From: Nitrospiria bacterium
GTDB taxonomy: Bacteria; Nitrospirota; Nitrospiria; Nitrospirales; UBA8639
Direction: 5' to 3'
NCBI GenBank assembly: GCA_030430725.1
Contig: JAUIKP010000037.1
Location: 1-12,842, forward strand
DNA length: 12,842 bases
Positions 1-10,382 of the stretch are shown here, piece by piece. A program made the translations under genes and the position numbers. The notes under the pieces were generated by a model, which made no database searches, had not been told where the DNA came from, and saw only the letters and a program-made list of their open reading frames with translations. The first letter of the stretch is position 1. Each line of letters starts with the position of its first letter.

Positions 1-68
1 ACTTTTCATGTGTGAAACCGAAAATCCCACGGCTCCTGATGGGCCTCTCCACTGGTGATTTCCAGATG

Positions 69-938
69 TTACTTCACCAGGCGTTTACGGATTGACTGCA
101 ATTCTTTCTGGCGCGCCTTGGTTATGGTCGGGTAACACATGTTGAGACTTTTCAATGTTTCGACGATCACATTTGAAATGATGAGCCTGGCATTCTTTTT
201 GTCGTCGGCAGGCACGACATACCAGGGAGCGGTTTTGGTGCTCGTGGCGCTCAAACAGGCCTCATAGGCCTGCATATATTCGTTCCAATAGTTTCGTTCT
301 TTAATGTCAGCCAGGCTGAATTTCCAGTTCTTCTCCGGTTCATCAATGCGTTGCAGAAACCGGGTTCGCTGCTCTTCCTCTGAAAGATGAAGGAAGAATT
401 TTAAAATTCGCGTGCCATTGCGGTAGAGATGGTTCTCCAGGTCTATGATGGAACGATACCGATCCTGCCAGAGTGTCTTTTCATCAAGCAATTCGTCCGG
501 CAGTCCCTGGCTGAGTAGAATCTCCGGATGCACTCGCACGATCAAGACTTCCTCATAGTAGGAACGATTGAAAATGCCGATCCGGCCTCGTTCAGGGAGA
601 GACCGCGTGGTTCGCCACAGAAAATCATGGTCCAGTTCTGTGACGCTGGGATGCTTGAAGCTGAACACCTGGCAACCTTGTGGATTCACCCCGGACATGA
701 CGTGGCGGATGGCCCCGTCCTTACCTGCGGCATCCATGGCTTGAAAAATTAATAGTAACGCATAACGGTTTGACGCATAGAGGAGTCGTTGCAGGTCGCT
801 GAGTTCTTCAATATGTTTCTTAAGAACCTGCTTGTACTGTTTTTTTGAGTGATAAATATTCTTTACCCTGGTTGGCTTTTTACTGAGATCGACCGTTGTC
901 CCTTCAGCTATGCGGAATCCTTTGGTCTGAATGTTCAT
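69..938 (-). CDS. ppk2: PPK2-family polyphosphate:nucleotide phosphotransferase
   Basis: Cytoplasmic enzyme that transfers phosphate between polyphosphate and AMP/ADP. The 289-aa protein has a Walker A loop at about 65-75 ([11 protein letters not shown]), followed by the GVNPQG and SFKHPS blocks, ELDHDFLWR, a Walker B-like [12 protein letters not shown] at about 120-131, and a lid segment at about 200-226 ([13 protein letters not shown]). These blocks fit the PPK2 branch that includes class III enzymes, which act on both AMP and ADP; the class assignment is inference. The start is the ATG at 938, preceded by AAGGA about 10 nt upstream; a longer open frame reaches 1097 but its extra residues only overlie atpG. 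The gene begins 13 nt after atpG stops and is probably co-transcribed with the ATPase. No convincing terminator is seen in the 68 nt left before the window edge. Confidence 0.93.
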   Translation of the reverse strand: MNIQTKGFRIAEGTTVDLSKKPTRVKNIYHSKKQYKQVLKKHIEELSDLQRLLYASNRYALLLIFQAMDAAGKDGAIRHVMSGVNPQGCQVFSFKHPSVTELDHDFLWRTTRSLPERGRIGIFNRSYYEEVLIVRVHPEILLSQGLPDELLDEKTLWQDRYRSIIDLENHLYRNGTRILKFFLHLSEEEQRTRFLQRIDEPEKNWKFSLADIKERNYWNEYMQAYEACLSATSTKTAPWYVVPADDKKNARLIISNVIVETLKSLNMCYPTITKARQKELQSIRKRLVK

Positions 939-951
939 GGTTGTTCGTCCT

Positions 952-1884
952 TCATAGTGCGATGTGTGGTTCACCGGCATGGCCTTCCCTGGCGGCTGAT
1001 TTATCGGCCAGCGCCTCAAAGCCGGAGATGACGTCAAAGAGTTCCTCGTCGATGCCACGCTGGCGTAACTGGTGGAAGTGCCGATTGAGGTCCTCAAGAA
1101 GCTCGTCGATGTTTTTCTCGGCGCGTTGCATGGCGGTTAGTCGGCTGGCATTTTCGCTGGCCAGAGATTCGGCGCATGCCCGGAAGAGGGAGATAAACAG
1201 ATACTCATGAATGAGCGCCCGTAGTGTATCAGGATCCCTGCCGATAACCTCCGGCAGATTTCCCGTGGGCCACGGGAGTATGGCCAACTGGCTTCGCCAG
1301 GTTTCGTCCAGTGGCAGCAGGCGCTGATTGACCGGGGCATAGACCGCTCTGGAGGTGGGGTGGTTGTAAAAAAGGTGGAGTTCGTGGAACGTTCCCCGGC
1401 TATGAGCGGCTTCGCTTTCCAGAAGAATCTTCCCGACAAGTGGCGTAATGGCTTTAATCGAATTCGGGACCGGGAAGAATCCTCCTAATGCGAGACCTGC
1501 CTCTGTCAGGCGCGATTGCACGCGCTCTCCCACGGCCCATACCGTATGACGTCCAGACCGAGCGGCCAAGGTCTTGACTGCATAATTGGCGATCACCTCA
1601 TTAAACTGGCCGACCAATCCCTGGTCTGAACCGAACACGACTGCGCCAATCGCATCTGTCTGTCGTGTCACCTTCCGTTCTCCCATCAAGCCCACCGGCG
1701 GGTTTTCCCGGAAACAGACGCTTAACCCCAGTTCCACGGTGCGGGCATAATCCGCCAATGCGCTCACCGATTGTTCGTATTGTCCGATGCTCGAGGCGGC
1801 CAAGGCCTTCATTGTACGAACAACAGATTGGAGATTTCCGGCTCCGTCGATCTGTCGACGCAAATTGACCATGGTATCGCTCAT
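952..1884 (-). CDS. atpG: N-ATPase F1 subunit gamma
   Basis: Central rotor shaft linking the F1 head to the c-ring. The 310-aa protein has the N-terminal helix expected of gamma ([23 protein letters not shown], about 7-29), the [10 protein letters not shown] block near 86-95 that corresponds to the usual SDRGLCGGLN, and the C-terminal rotor helix with [10 protein letters not shown] and ISGFEAL. About 20 residues follow ISGFEAL, a short C-terminal extension. The ATG at 1884 overlaps the atpA stop as ATGA, and AAGGAG lies 5 nt upstream, so this start is well supported; an in-frame ATG at 1872 is a weaker alternative. Gamma is the last ATPase gene, as in N-ATPase operons, and is followed directly by ppk2. 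Confidence 0.95.
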   Translation of the reverse strand: MSDTMVNLRRQIDGAGNLQSVVRTMKALAASSIGQYEQSVSALADYARTVELGLSVCFRENPPVGLMGERKVTRQTDAIGAVVFGSDQGLVGQFNEVIANYAVKTLAARSGRHTVWAVGERVQSRLTEAGLALGGFFPVPNSIKAITPLVGKILLESEAAHSRGTFHELHLFYNHPTSRAVYAPVNQRLLPLDETWRSQLAILPWPTGNLPEVIGRDPDTLRALIHEYLFISLFRACAESLASENASRLTAMQRAEKNIDELLEDLNRHFHQLRQRGIDEELFDVISGFEALADKSAAREGHAGEPHIAL

Positions 1885-3440
1885 GCCTTCTCCTTGTGTT
1901 CGGGCGTGGATTGAAAGCGTGCGAGTGTTTGACGGGCAATCCGAATAATCGTGTCACGATCTTCAATATTCAATTTGGCTGCCCCTTCCAGTCGTTTCCA
2001 TACCTCCAACGGGAGGTCGAGGGATGCCTTGTGTAGCGTCTGTTCGGCTTTCACCATCTGGTCAAGCGGCACAGAATCAAACAATTTTTCGGTCAATGCC
2101 AATAGCAAGGTGATTTGAGCGGGCACGGACATCGGGGCGAATTCTGGCTGCTTGAGGCAGGCGCGGATCCGGCGTCCGTGCTCGATAATCTTTCGGGTGT
2201 CCTCATCAAGTCGGGCACCGAATCGAGCGAAGGTTTCCAGCTCCTCAAATTGTGCATAAGCCAGCTTGAGATTTCCCGCGACCGCCCGGTAGGCCGATCG
2301 TTGTGCTTTGCCTCCAACGCGGGAAACGGATCGACTGACATCGATCGCAGGAAGCACCCCTAATTCAAACAGGGAGGGTGAGAGGTAGATCTGCCCGTCC
2401 GTGATAGAAATTAAATTGGTCGGAATGTAGGCAGAAATGTTTTGTGCTTCCGTTTCGATGATGGGCAGGGCAGTCAGGGACCCGCCACCCAGTTCCTTGC
2501 GGAGGTGTGTGGCGCGCTCTAGAAGACGCGAGTGGATGTAAAAGATATCACCGGGAAACGCTTCTCGACCCGGCGGGCGCCGCAAGAGCAAGGACAGCTC
2601 ACGATAGGCACGGGCGTGATGCGTCAGGTCGTCATAGACAATGAGCACATCGCGACTCTGGCTCATAAAATGTTCCGCAATACTGGTTGCGGCATAGGGC
2701 GCAATATAGGCGAGTCCCGGTGGGTCATTCCCTTCGGTTACGACGACGACGGTATACTCCATCGCCCCTTGTTCGCGGAGTGTGGACACGACTTTGGCCA
2801 CGCCGGATGCGCGCTGACCGATGGCGCAATATACGCAGAGGACATGCTGATCGCGCTGGTTGAGGATGGTGTCGACCGCAATGGCGGTCTTGCCTGTCTG
2901 CCGGTCGCCGAGAATTAATTCACGCTGGCCCCGCCCGATCGGAATCAGGGCATCAATGACCTTGATGCCGGTTTGTAGCGGCACCGTGACGGGGGCACGG
3001 TTCATGATGGGCGGAGCCGGGCGTTCGATAGGCAGGCGTTCGGTGGAAACCACGGGCCCGAGGCCGTCCAGAGGCCGTCCCAATGGGTTGATGACTCGCC
3101 CGATTAATCCGTCGCATACCGGCACGTCCAGGACGTGTCCCCTGCGTTCGACTTCATCACCCGCATGCAACTGCCAGTAGTCGCCAAGGAGCACGACACC
3201 GATTTCGTCTTCATCGACGTTGAAGGCGATGCCATAGATATCATTGGGAAATTTCAGCACCTCCTCAAACCCCACGCGGGGAAGTCCGGAAACTCTGGCG
3301 ATCCCGGTGGAGACGTTGGTGATCCTCCCTATCTCTTGGGCGGTCATGCCGGGCGCGAAGCCTTCGCGTGCGTGGCTCATGCCGGCGAACGTTGTGTCGA
3401 CAAGACGATGCAGGGTTTCAAACGGGTTATTCATTGGCAT
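1881..3440 (-). CDS. atpA: N-ATPase F1 subunit alpha
   Basis: Non-catalytic nucleotide-binding subunit of the F1 hexamer. The 519-aa protein has the Walker A loop GDRQTGKT (178-185), the AIGQR block (207-210), [11 protein letters not shown] of the Walker B region (266-276) and the arginine-finger motif [10 protein letters not shown] with Arg374, which reaches into the catalytic site on beta. Two ATGs, at 3440 and 3434, give 14-nt or 8-nt overlap with atpF; neither has a Shine-Dalgarno sequence, so translational coupling to atpF is likely and the start is uncertain by two codons. A longer open frame extends upstream to 3884 but only overlies atpF. The N-terminus aligns from [18 protein letters not shown] onward with ordinary alpha subunits. 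Confidence 0.95.
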   Translation of the reverse strand: MPMNNPFETLHRLVDTTFAGMSHAREGFAPGMTAQEIGRITNVSTGIARVSGLPRVGFEEVLKFPNDIYGIAFNVDEDEIGVVLLGDYWQLHAGDEVERRGHVLDVPVCDGLIGRVINPLGRPLDGLGPVVSTERLPIERPAPPIMNRAPVTVPLQTGIKVIDALIPIGRGQRELILGDRQTGKTAIAVDTILNQRDQHVLCVYCAIGQRASGVAKVVSTLREQGAMEYTVVVVTEGNDPPGLAYIAPYAATSIAEHFMSQSRDVLIVYDDLTHHARAYRELSLLLRRPPGREAFPGDIFYIHSRLLERATHLRKELGGGSLTALPIIETEAQNISAYIPTNLISITDGQIYLSPSLFELGVLPAIDVSRSVSRVGGKAQRSAYRAVAGNLKLAYAQFEELETFARFGARLDEDTRKIIEHGRRIRACLKQPEFAPMSVPAQITLLLALTEKLFDSVPLDQMVKAEQTLHKASLDLPLEVWKRLEGAAKLNIEDRDTIIRIARQTLARFQSTPEHKEKA

Positions 3441-4236
3441 GGTGTTCGGGAGGTACTGCGGCTTTTGTTGTCGCTTTGGGGCGTACGTCCAGGAGGTCGT
3501 CGACCCGTTCTTGAAGCGATGTGAGATACTGTCCGATGCTCCACGCAATCTTTCGTCCATTTGCCGTGAGTTCGATTCCGCTGACCAGGTCCGGGGCTGT
3601 CTCAAACTGGACTTGGGTATGAATGGCAAGCACATCCCTGATCGCATCTTCAATTGCCGCGCGCTGCGTGGCAGGCAGCCGGAAGGTGCTGCGCACGATT
3701 GCGGGAGTGGAGGCCGCCTTGAATTCCGACTCCAATTCTTCTCTCTCCATACGATCCAGTTTGTGCAATCGGCCGATGAAGGCGTCGGCCATCTGTTCTT
3801 CCAGGTTCGTGGTGGCGAGGTCCGCCAATGTTTTTCGCGCGATGGCAAAGACTTCCTCTCGTGTTCGGCGGGTGAGTTCTTCACTGAGATTCTGATGTTC
3901 GCTCCTCAACGCTTCCTGCCACTGGGCCCTCAAGGCGTCCGACTCCTTCCGCGCATTGTCGATGAGCTGTTGACGCTCGGCTGTGGCTTGATTCATCGCG
4001 CTGGTCAGCAGTGCCGCACGTTGCCGGTCGAACTCCTCGTTTTTGCGCTTGAAGGCATCGCGTTCCTGCCGGGCTTCGGCTTTTCTTGCATCGGCGTCTG
4101 CGAGTTCGGTGGCAATCCGTTTCTCCCTCGCGTCCAGAGCATTGAGGATGGGTTTATAGAGAAGGCGCTTCAACAGCCATACGAGGATAAGAAAGTTGAG
4201 TGCCTGTGCAACAACGGTGTACCAGTCGATTAACAT
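3427..4236 (-). CDS. atpF: N-ATPase Fo subunit b with a delta/OSCP-like C-terminal domain
   Basis: Peripheral stalk subunit of 269 aa, much longer than a usual b subunit (about 155-170 aa). Residues 1-25 form the single membrane helix, and about 35-145 form a charged coiled coil. The last part, about 175-250, reads like the C-terminal domain of subunit delta: [19 protein letters not shown], then [17 protein letters not shown], then SIGQYLTSL. No separate atpH is present, so this chain probably also supplies the stalk's contact with F1. Long b subunits and a missing delta gene are known for N-ATPases; assigning this tail to delta is my reading of the sequence. The ATG at 4236 lies 4 nt after the atpE stop with only a weak GAGAAG before it. 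Open frame upstream to 4290 overlies atpE. Confidence 0.92.
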   Translation of the reverse strand: MLIDWYTVVAQALNFLILVWLLKRLLYKPILNALDAREKRIATELADADARKAEARQERDAFKRKNEEFDRQRAALLTSAMNQATAERQQLIDNARKESDALRAQWQEALRSEHQNLSEELTRRTREEVFAIARKTLADLATTNLEEQMADAFIGRLHKLDRMEREELESEFKAASTPAIVRSTFRLPATQRAAIEDAIRDVLAIHTQVQFETAPDLVSGIELTANGRKIAWSIGQYLTSLQERVDDLLDVRPKATTKAAVPPEHHANE

Positions 4237-4240
4237 CTTC

Positions 4241-4522
4241 TCATTTTCCCGCGGCCTGGGCGAGGACGTGGTTCCAGAAGGGATTGGCAAAAATCAGAAT
4301 CATCGAGACCACGAAACAATAAATGGCGGTTGACTCGATCATTGCCAGGCCGACAAAGAGTGTTCGGGTGATTGTGTTTGAAGCATCAGGCTGCTGGGCG
4401 AGAGAAGTCAACGCTGCTGCAATCGCTTTTCCTTCTCCCAGGGCCGGTCCTATGCAACCGAAACCGATAGTGAGGCCGGCTGTGATAATTGATGCCAGAG
4501 CGATGAGCGTCATGCTGTCCAT
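4241..4522 (-). CDS. atpE: N-ATPase Fo subunit c (rotor ring)
   Basis: Membrane hairpin of 93 aa that oligomerises into the ion-driven rotor ring. Helix 1 is rich in glycine (G16, G20, G22, G25, G29, G31), the loop carries AQQPD (42-46), and helix 2 carries the essential carboxylate E63 in the block IESTAIY. A second carboxylate, E30 in GEGKA, occupies the place of Gln32 of the Ilyobacter Na+-type c subunit. S64, T65 and Y68 match the Na+-site residues, so the motif is Na+-type with an added Glu. The start at 4522 has AAAAGGAG about 6 nt upstream. A 31-nt gap separates it from atpB. Confidence 0.95.
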   Translation of the reverse strand: MDSMTLIALASIITAGLTIGFGCIGPALGEGKAIAAALTSLAQQPDASNTITRTLFVGLAMIESTAIYCFVVSMILIFANPFWNHVLAQAAGK

Positions 4523-4553
4523 AAAGTCTCCTTTTCATGTTCTGACGTGTTTG

Positions 4554-5255
4554 TCAATCTTGTATTCCAGAATCCTGGTGAATTTCGCGCTGTCGTGTTT
4601 GTGTGGCTGCGGCAATATAGACCGTGGCCAGGATGCTGAAGATATAGGCCTGCACCATCCCGGTGAGCAGACCGAGCAGGCTCATGACGATCGGGAAGAT
4701 AAAGGGGGTGATGGTCAGCAGAATGCCGACAATCATGGCTCCGCTCATCATGTTGCCGAATAAGCGGATGGCCAGGGCCAGTGTACGGGAGAATTCGCTG
4801 ATAATATTAAATGGCAACATGACGACCGTCGGCTTGAGATAGGACGTAAAATACTCCCTGACTCCTTGTTCCTCAATCCCGAAAAGCGGGACAGCGATAA
4901 AGACGCACAGGGCAAGCGCCACGGTGGTCGAGAGAGAGCCGGTCGGCGGCTCGTAACCGGGAAAAATCGTACAGAGGCTGGCCAGGGCGATAAACAGAAA
5001 GATTGTTCCGAGAAAGCTGAGATGCTTCCGTGGCTGACTCAGGCCCACCTCTTCAATTTGTTTCTCAATGGCCGTGACCAGGAATTCCAGAAGATTCTGC
5101 CAACGCGACCGTGTGAGGCCCGTAGAAAGATTTCGCGTGATAACGGTCGACCCAATAGCCAACATGAGCATCAACCCCCATGTGAACGCAATGGTGGCAT
5201 TCAGTTTGATGAACCCGTATTGCCAGTAAATGACGTCGTCCGGGCTAAGGTGCAT
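4554..5255 (-). CDS. atpB: N-ATPase Fo subunit a (ion channel stator)
   Basis: Inner-membrane stator that guides ions to and from the c-ring. The 233-aa protein has about five or six hydrophobic segments. Its signature AIRLFGNMMSG (162-172) contains the essential Arg164, the counterpart of E. coli aArg210, and GMVQAYIFSILATVYIA (199-215) contains the conserved Gln202. The ATG at 5255 is chosen because CAGGAG lies 7 nt upstream and the protein then begins like other a subunits (MHLSPDDVIYWQ); the open frame continues upstream to 5384 only across atpR. It overlaps atpR by 11 nt, implying coupled translation. Confidence 0.95.
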   Translation of the reverse strand: MHLSPDDVIYWQYGFIKLNATIAFTWGLMLMLAIGSTVITRNLSTGLTRSRWQNLLEFLVTAIEKQIEEVGLSQPRKHLSFLGTIFLFIALASLCTIFPGYEPPTGSLSTTVALALCVFIAVPLFGIEEQGVREYFTSYLKPTVVMLPFNIISEFSRTLALAIRLFGNMMSGAMIVGILLTITPFIFPIVMSLLGLLTGMVQAYIFSILATVYIAAATQTRQREIHQDSGIQD

Positions 5256-5556
5256 GGCTGGGCTCCTGCCCCGGTCGGTTTGGATTTTCGGCTGGGCCGC
5301 TGAGCCGGGTGACGATCGGACGTGCAATGGTAAATCCGAGGAGGCACGCCAATAACCTTTCCCATTGGCCGTCCGAGACCACATAGAACCCAGCCAAGGT
5401 CAGGCAGGTTCGTAACAGCAGGCTGCCGATGAACCAAATGGCCGGTTGTGTGGACGAGAGCCCTTTCCGAATCGTCCACCACAGGCCACCAAAAAACATC
5501 CCTCCGAGGAATAGGCCCGTTACCAGTGCAGGTACCATCATGAAGATTTCATTCAT
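5245..5556 (-). CDS. atpR: N-ATPase accessory membrane subunit AtpR
   Basis: Small hydrophobic protein of 103 aa with three predicted membrane segments (about 4-27, 39-60 and 66-83). Arginines sit inside or next to the second and third segments (R49, R79). Membrane-buried Arg is typical of AtpR, which is proposed to pair with the c-ring carboxylates during assembly of the N-ATPase ring. The ATG at 5556 has AGGAG 8 nt upstream and is preferred over a frame-extending ATG at 5577. It overlaps atpQ by 8 nt and atpB by 11 nt. The name rests on position, size and buried Arg, not on a search. Confidence 0.85.
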   Translation of the reverse strand: MNEIFMMVPALVTGLFLGGMFFGGLWWTIRKGLSSTQPAIWFIGSLLLRTCLTLAGFYVVSDGQWERLLACLLGFTIARPIVTRLSGPAENPNRPGQEPSHAP

Positions 5557-5887
5557 TGTGATTCTCCTGTTCGGCACGTATTTCCTGGTCTTCCTTGGTT
5601 ACCCAATACCAGGCGTTCACACATCCGATGATCAGGCCGATGAAGAGCAGCGTGAGCGTCCACGAATGGGGCGCGGGATACTGTTTGTCCAACCAAAGAC
5701 CGAGCAACGCGCCAAGTAGCGTCGGAATGGCTACCGACCAACCGATCAGCCCCATCATCCCCAATCCAAACCAGATGGTCCGTGTCGTGTGACGCTGCGC
5801 CTTGAGTTTGCGCGCAGCTTTTGTGCCGACCCGTCTGGCTAAGGTCGTCTCTTCCCTGAGAGGTTTCTCTACCGGGTCCTCAGTCAT
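5549..5887 (-). CDS. atpQ: N-ATPase accessory membrane protein AtpQ (AtpI-like)
   Basis: Small membrane protein of 112 aa. A basic N-terminal arm (20-37, many Lys/Arg) precedes two membrane segments (about 38-66 and 77-98). The first contains IGWSVAIPTLLGALLGLWLD, the W-x(n)-P-x(n)-G-x-x-G-x-x-LD pattern of AtpI-like ATPase assembly proteins. AtpI helps c-ring assembly in ordinary F-ATPases, and AtpQ is thought to do the same for N-ATPases. The ATG at 5887 overlaps atpC by 8 nt and lacks a clear Shine-Dalgarno sequence, so translation is probably coupled. Open frame up to 5914 is overlap with atpC. Confidence 0.85.
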   Translation of the reverse strand: MTEDPVEKPLREETTLARRVGTKAARKLKAQRHTTRTIWFGLGMMGLIGWSVAIPTLLGALLGLWLDKQYPAPHSWTLTLLFIGLIIGCVNAWYWVTKEDQEIRAEQENHNE

Positions 5888-6284
5888 GGCGAAAATCCGC
5901 GAAGCGGCGCACAAAGCTACTTTCCAACTTGGTCATTACGTAGCGGAGGCTCCGCTCCTGTTCGTCCAGAGTCAGAAATTCGCGTTCCACCGCCTCGCGC
6001 AATTGGGGGAGGTCGGTCCCGGCAATGGCGTTCCTGACGGAGACCAGCACCTCCCGGCCATTTTTGACCAGCACGCCTTCATCGAGGGCCACATAATGTT
6101 CATCATCCCCGTTAGTTTCGTAAATGAGAATTCCCGGCTCAAGGGCCGCTACGCAGTCAAGCCGTCGAGGTAAAATACCCAATGCACCCTGACGGGTCTC
6201 TGCGACGATACGTGTCACCCCGCTCTGCTCGGAAAAAATCCTATACGGCAAAAGAATTTTCAGAGTCATGAGGGGCGGCTGCAT
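5880..6284 (-). CDS. atpC: N-ATPase F1 subunit epsilon
   Basis: Rotor subunit of 134 aa beside gamma. The N-terminal beta-sandwich is visible (LKILLPYRIF, then GALGILPRRLDCVAAL, then YVALDEGVLVKNG), followed by a charged helical C-terminal part (about 90-134). In ordinary F-ATPases that C-terminal helix pair can brake ATP hydrolysis through the beta DELSEED loop, which is altered in this beta subunit. The ATG at 6284 is chosen because GGAGG lies 6 nt upstream; a second ATG at 6269 has no ribosome binding site. The gene lies 38 nt after atpD. Confidence 0.92.
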   Translation of the reverse strand: MQPPLMTLKILLPYRIFSEQSGVTRIVAETRQGALGILPRRLDCVAALEPGILIYETNGDDEHYVALDEGVLVKNGREVLVSVRNAIAGTDLPQLREAVEREFLTLDEQERSLRYVMTKLESSFVRRFADFRHD

Positions 6285-6322
6285 GGTCGACCTCCGGTTG
6301 CGGGTTGGATCGTGGCTTCGAC

Positions 6323-8126
<1,804 letters not shown>

Positions 8127-9317
8127 TCACGTCACCATCTTATTGTTTTTCTGCCCTTCGCCTGCTTTTTTGAGGGCTTTTCGGGTCATGACCGGTCCGA
8201 TAAGTTCGAAGATGATCGTGGAGCCAATTGCAATCGGGAGAATCACTTCCTTGAGGTCGGGCAGGTGTTGACTGGCCAATAACGCCATGCCCAATGCGAC
8301 TCCGGCTTGCGGCCAGAGTGCCATGCCCATCCATTGTCGGATGAGAGGAGATGCCCCGCTGATGAATCCACCTCCCCAGGATCCGATCACCCGGCCTGTG
8401 AGTCGCAGGATGATGTAGGCGACGCCTAGCAGACTGGTTGCTTGTAAGGTATGCAGGTCCAATGAGGCCCCGGCCAGGATAAAAAAAAGGATCATGAACG
8501 GCCACTCAATTCCTTGAATGGCGGTAAAGGGCCGTCGGTGGTGAACGGCTAAATTGGCGACGGTAGCTCCTAGGACGATCCCCGCTAGAATAAAAGAGAC
8601 ATGCAAGAAAACGGCAAGGCCTCCACACAGCAGGACAAGTCCTAATGCTTCGGCTTGAGTGGGCTCCCCTTGCTTGATGCGTCCGGTTAAATAGGCCATG
8701 GGAATCCCCAGCACCAGTCCCAGCAGCATGGCCCCGGCGATTTCCCATACTCCCAGCAGGAGCATGTCCCATCCCGTTCCCTGTCCGGAAAACGTTTGAG
8801 CAATAGCTAGGAGAACGCTAAAGATCAGGAGTCCCCAGACGTCGTCAATGGCCACGACACTTTCCAATGTCTTGGCAAATTCACCTTTCGCCCGAATCTC
8901 CCGGATGACATCTATGGTGGCGGCTGGATCGGTTGCCAGAGCAATACCAGCCAGGATGAGTGCAATTTCTATCTGGACGCCAAAGGCCAGAAGTCCAATG
9001 AAGACGGTGGTGGCGGTTGCCAGGACTGCTCCAATCGAGATCCACAAAACGACGGTTCCCCTTTTTTGTAGAGAAGAACCGGTCATATGATGTCCCAGAA
9101 GGAACCCCACCATGGATAAGGCGATGTTGGTGACAACCGGAAACCAATCTTCCCTGAAGTCCGGCAACACATCGAACCCCGAGGGACCAATAGCAAATCC
9201 GGCCAGGAGCAACAGGGTGACTCGTGGTAAAAAAGTCCGGCGTCCCAACAGATCCGTCAAGAGTCCCAATAGGAATAAGGCACCAAGCGTAATCAGTATT
9301 TGAGGAATTTCGTCCAT
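8127..9317 (-). CDS. Monovalent cation/proton antiporter, CPA superfamily
   Basis: Inner-membrane exchanger of 396 aa with about 12-13 hydrophobic segments, the normal size for the transmembrane Na+/H+ exchanger domain, and no C-terminal regulatory (TrkA-N) domain. Key features are ATDPAAT (128-134) in the unwound helix region and the ion site VVAIDDVWGLL with Asp158-Asp159. ALWPQAGVALGMAL (334-346) is a further family block. A paired Asp is typical of electrogenic members such as NhaA and NapA, so Na+(or K+)/H+ exchange is likely but ion specificity cannot be read. The ATG at 9317 is the only candidate before an in-frame stop at 9336, but it has no clear Shine-Dalgarno sequence. It lies upstream of, and in the same direction as, the N-ATPase operon. 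Confidence 0.9.
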   Translation of the reverse strand: MDEIPQILITLGALFLLGLLTDLLGRRTFLPRVTLLLLAGFAIGPSGFDVLPDFREDWFPVVTNIALSMVGFLLGHHMTGSSLQKRGTVVLWISIGAVLATATTVFIGLLAFGVQIEIALILAGIALATDPAATIDVIREIRAKGEFAKTLESVVAIDDVWGLLIFSVLLAIAQTFSGQGTGWDMLLLGVWEIAGAMLLGLVLGIPMAYLTGRIKQGEPTQAEALGLVLLCGGLAVFLHVSFILAGIVLGATVANLAVHHRRPFTAIQGIEWPFMILFFILAGASLDLHTLQATSLLGVAYIILRLTGRVIGSWGGGFISGASPLIRQWMGMALWPQAGVALGMALLASQHLPDLKEVILPIAIGSTIIFELIGPVMTRKALKKAGEGQKNNKMVT

Positions 9318-9755
9318 TGATGTTTGTAGAAACGCTCAAAATGGTTGGTGTCGTTGATGACACAGAAAGGACCTAGAGAAGAACCGGTTCCCTCCGATTC
9401 CAGATTGACCAGCGACTGCCTGAATGACCGGGGCCACCCCAGTAAGGTCTTTCGTGAGAAGTATGAATGCTTCCGACCGGGAGAATCGACGAGTGAAAGA
9501 GATGGGTCTTCTTCTCTGAGAGGGATCGTCCCTGACAGGCAGGGTTGTGCATAAGGTAAAAGAAATTCTCTCGAAAGGATAAAACATGAAAGAAGATGTG
9601 AAGGAGAACCTTCGTAGGAGTGTTGCCTGACTTCCACAAGACAAAAACGACGGGAAGGAAAGCCAACAAAGAAGGAGAAGGCTATGGTTGGAATCGGCGT
9701 CCCATGCAAAAGGACCCCCTTTGTTGATGCAGAGGGTTGGGGGCGTCGTCAGCAA
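9318..9755. other. Gene-free stretch between usp and the antiporter
   Basis: About 440 nt without a gene I can support. Open frames on both strands here (for example plus 9345-9554 and minus 9755-9336) are Ser/Arg/Phe-rich with no recognisable motif. On the minus strand it must contain the leader of the antiporter. A dyad, GTGTC-N6-GACAC at 9348-9363, sits about 30-45 nt upstream of the antiporter start and could be an operator. A weak terminator-like hairpin lies at 9715-9740. Confidence 0.4.
9711..9740 (-). terminator. Weak terminator-like hairpin after the single-domain usp
   Basis: On the minus strand, CCCTCTG (9736-9730) pairs with CAAAGGG (9723-9717) with one mismatch and a 6-nt loop. 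GGTCC and then a short TTTT follow. The stem is short and the T run broken, so termination would be partial at best; it may attenuate rather than separate usp from the antiporter. Confidence 0.25.
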
Positions 9756-10328
9756 TTATTTCCTTTTTCTTGAAACGGATGAGGGTTTGGGGCGCTGCTT
9801 TTTCGTTTCCGTTTTGAGCGGTCTGGATACTGCATCAACATCGGTAAACGGCTGTCGTTTATGATAAGGGTGCGGGACGCACAGCACTGGACATGTCACG
9901 GTGCGAACGACCTTTTCGGCCGTACTGCCAAAAAAGATCCTGGTAATATCCCCTGTTTGTCCGCCATAACTTCCCATGACGACAAGGTCGACCTGTTCTG
10001 TTCGTGTCGTACGGGCAATTTCCATGAAAGGTTTCCCCTCGCTTAGAAGCCGCGTGATCTTGATCCCTTTGGTCTCAGGCAGGGCCAGGAGGCCTCGTGC
10101 CAAGAGCCGGGCTTGATGATGTAATCGTTTTTTTTGCGTTCTCTCTTCCGACGGGAGAGCGAGTCCGAGGGCGTTCAAGGCATCCAGGGCTTTGGTATCG
10201 ATAACATGAAGGAGAATGACCTGTGATTGAAAACTTCGTGCTAGTCGAAGTCCCACAAGGAAGGCTTCCCGCGAGCAGGGGGCAAAATCGACGGGTATCA
10301 GAATTTTTTGAAACAGACCGTCACCCAT
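9756..10328 (-). CDS. Universal stress protein, single domain with basic tail
   Basis: Cytoplasmic Usp-fold protein of 190 aa, probably a nucleotide-binding stress regulator whose exact role is unknown. It opens with FQKILIPVDFAPCSREAF (6-23), has LLHVID (39-44), and carries the nucleotide loop at 119-135 followed by AEKVVRTVTCPVLCV. The loop is GSYGGQTGDITRIFFGS, which is two residues longer than the canonical G-2x-G-9x-G-S spacing, so ATP binding is less certain than in a standard Usp. Residues 152-190 form a Lys/Arg-rich tail not usual for the family. The ATG at 10328 is preceded by GAGG about 10 nt upstream. A strong sigma-54 promoter match lies about 55 nt upstream. It is divergent from the tandem Usp gene. 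Confidence 0.9.
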   Translation of the reverse strand: MGDGLFQKILIPVDFAPCSREAFLVGLRLARSFQSQVILLHVIDTKALDALNALGLALPSEERTQKKRLHHQARLLARGLLALPETKGIKITRLLSEGKPFMEIARTTRTEQVDLVVMGSYGGQTGDITRIFFGSTAEKVVRTVTCPVLCVPHPYHKRQPFTDVDAVSRPLKTETKKQRPKPSSVSRKRK

Positions 10329-10382
10329 GTTGTTGACCTCGTTAAGTGTTTGTCATACCGTAGTTTGCTCATGAAAAAACTC

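Noticed and set aside
3441..3884. N-terminal extension of atpA to 667 residues
   Set aside because: The extra residues overlie atpF in another frame and do not resemble any alpha subunit.
3244..4233. Long plus-strand open frame (329 codons) opposite atpA and atpF
   Set aside because: It lies entirely antisense to two firmly identified genes, and its translation is Cys/Arg/Phe-rich with no motif. It reflects codon bias of the genes on the other strand.
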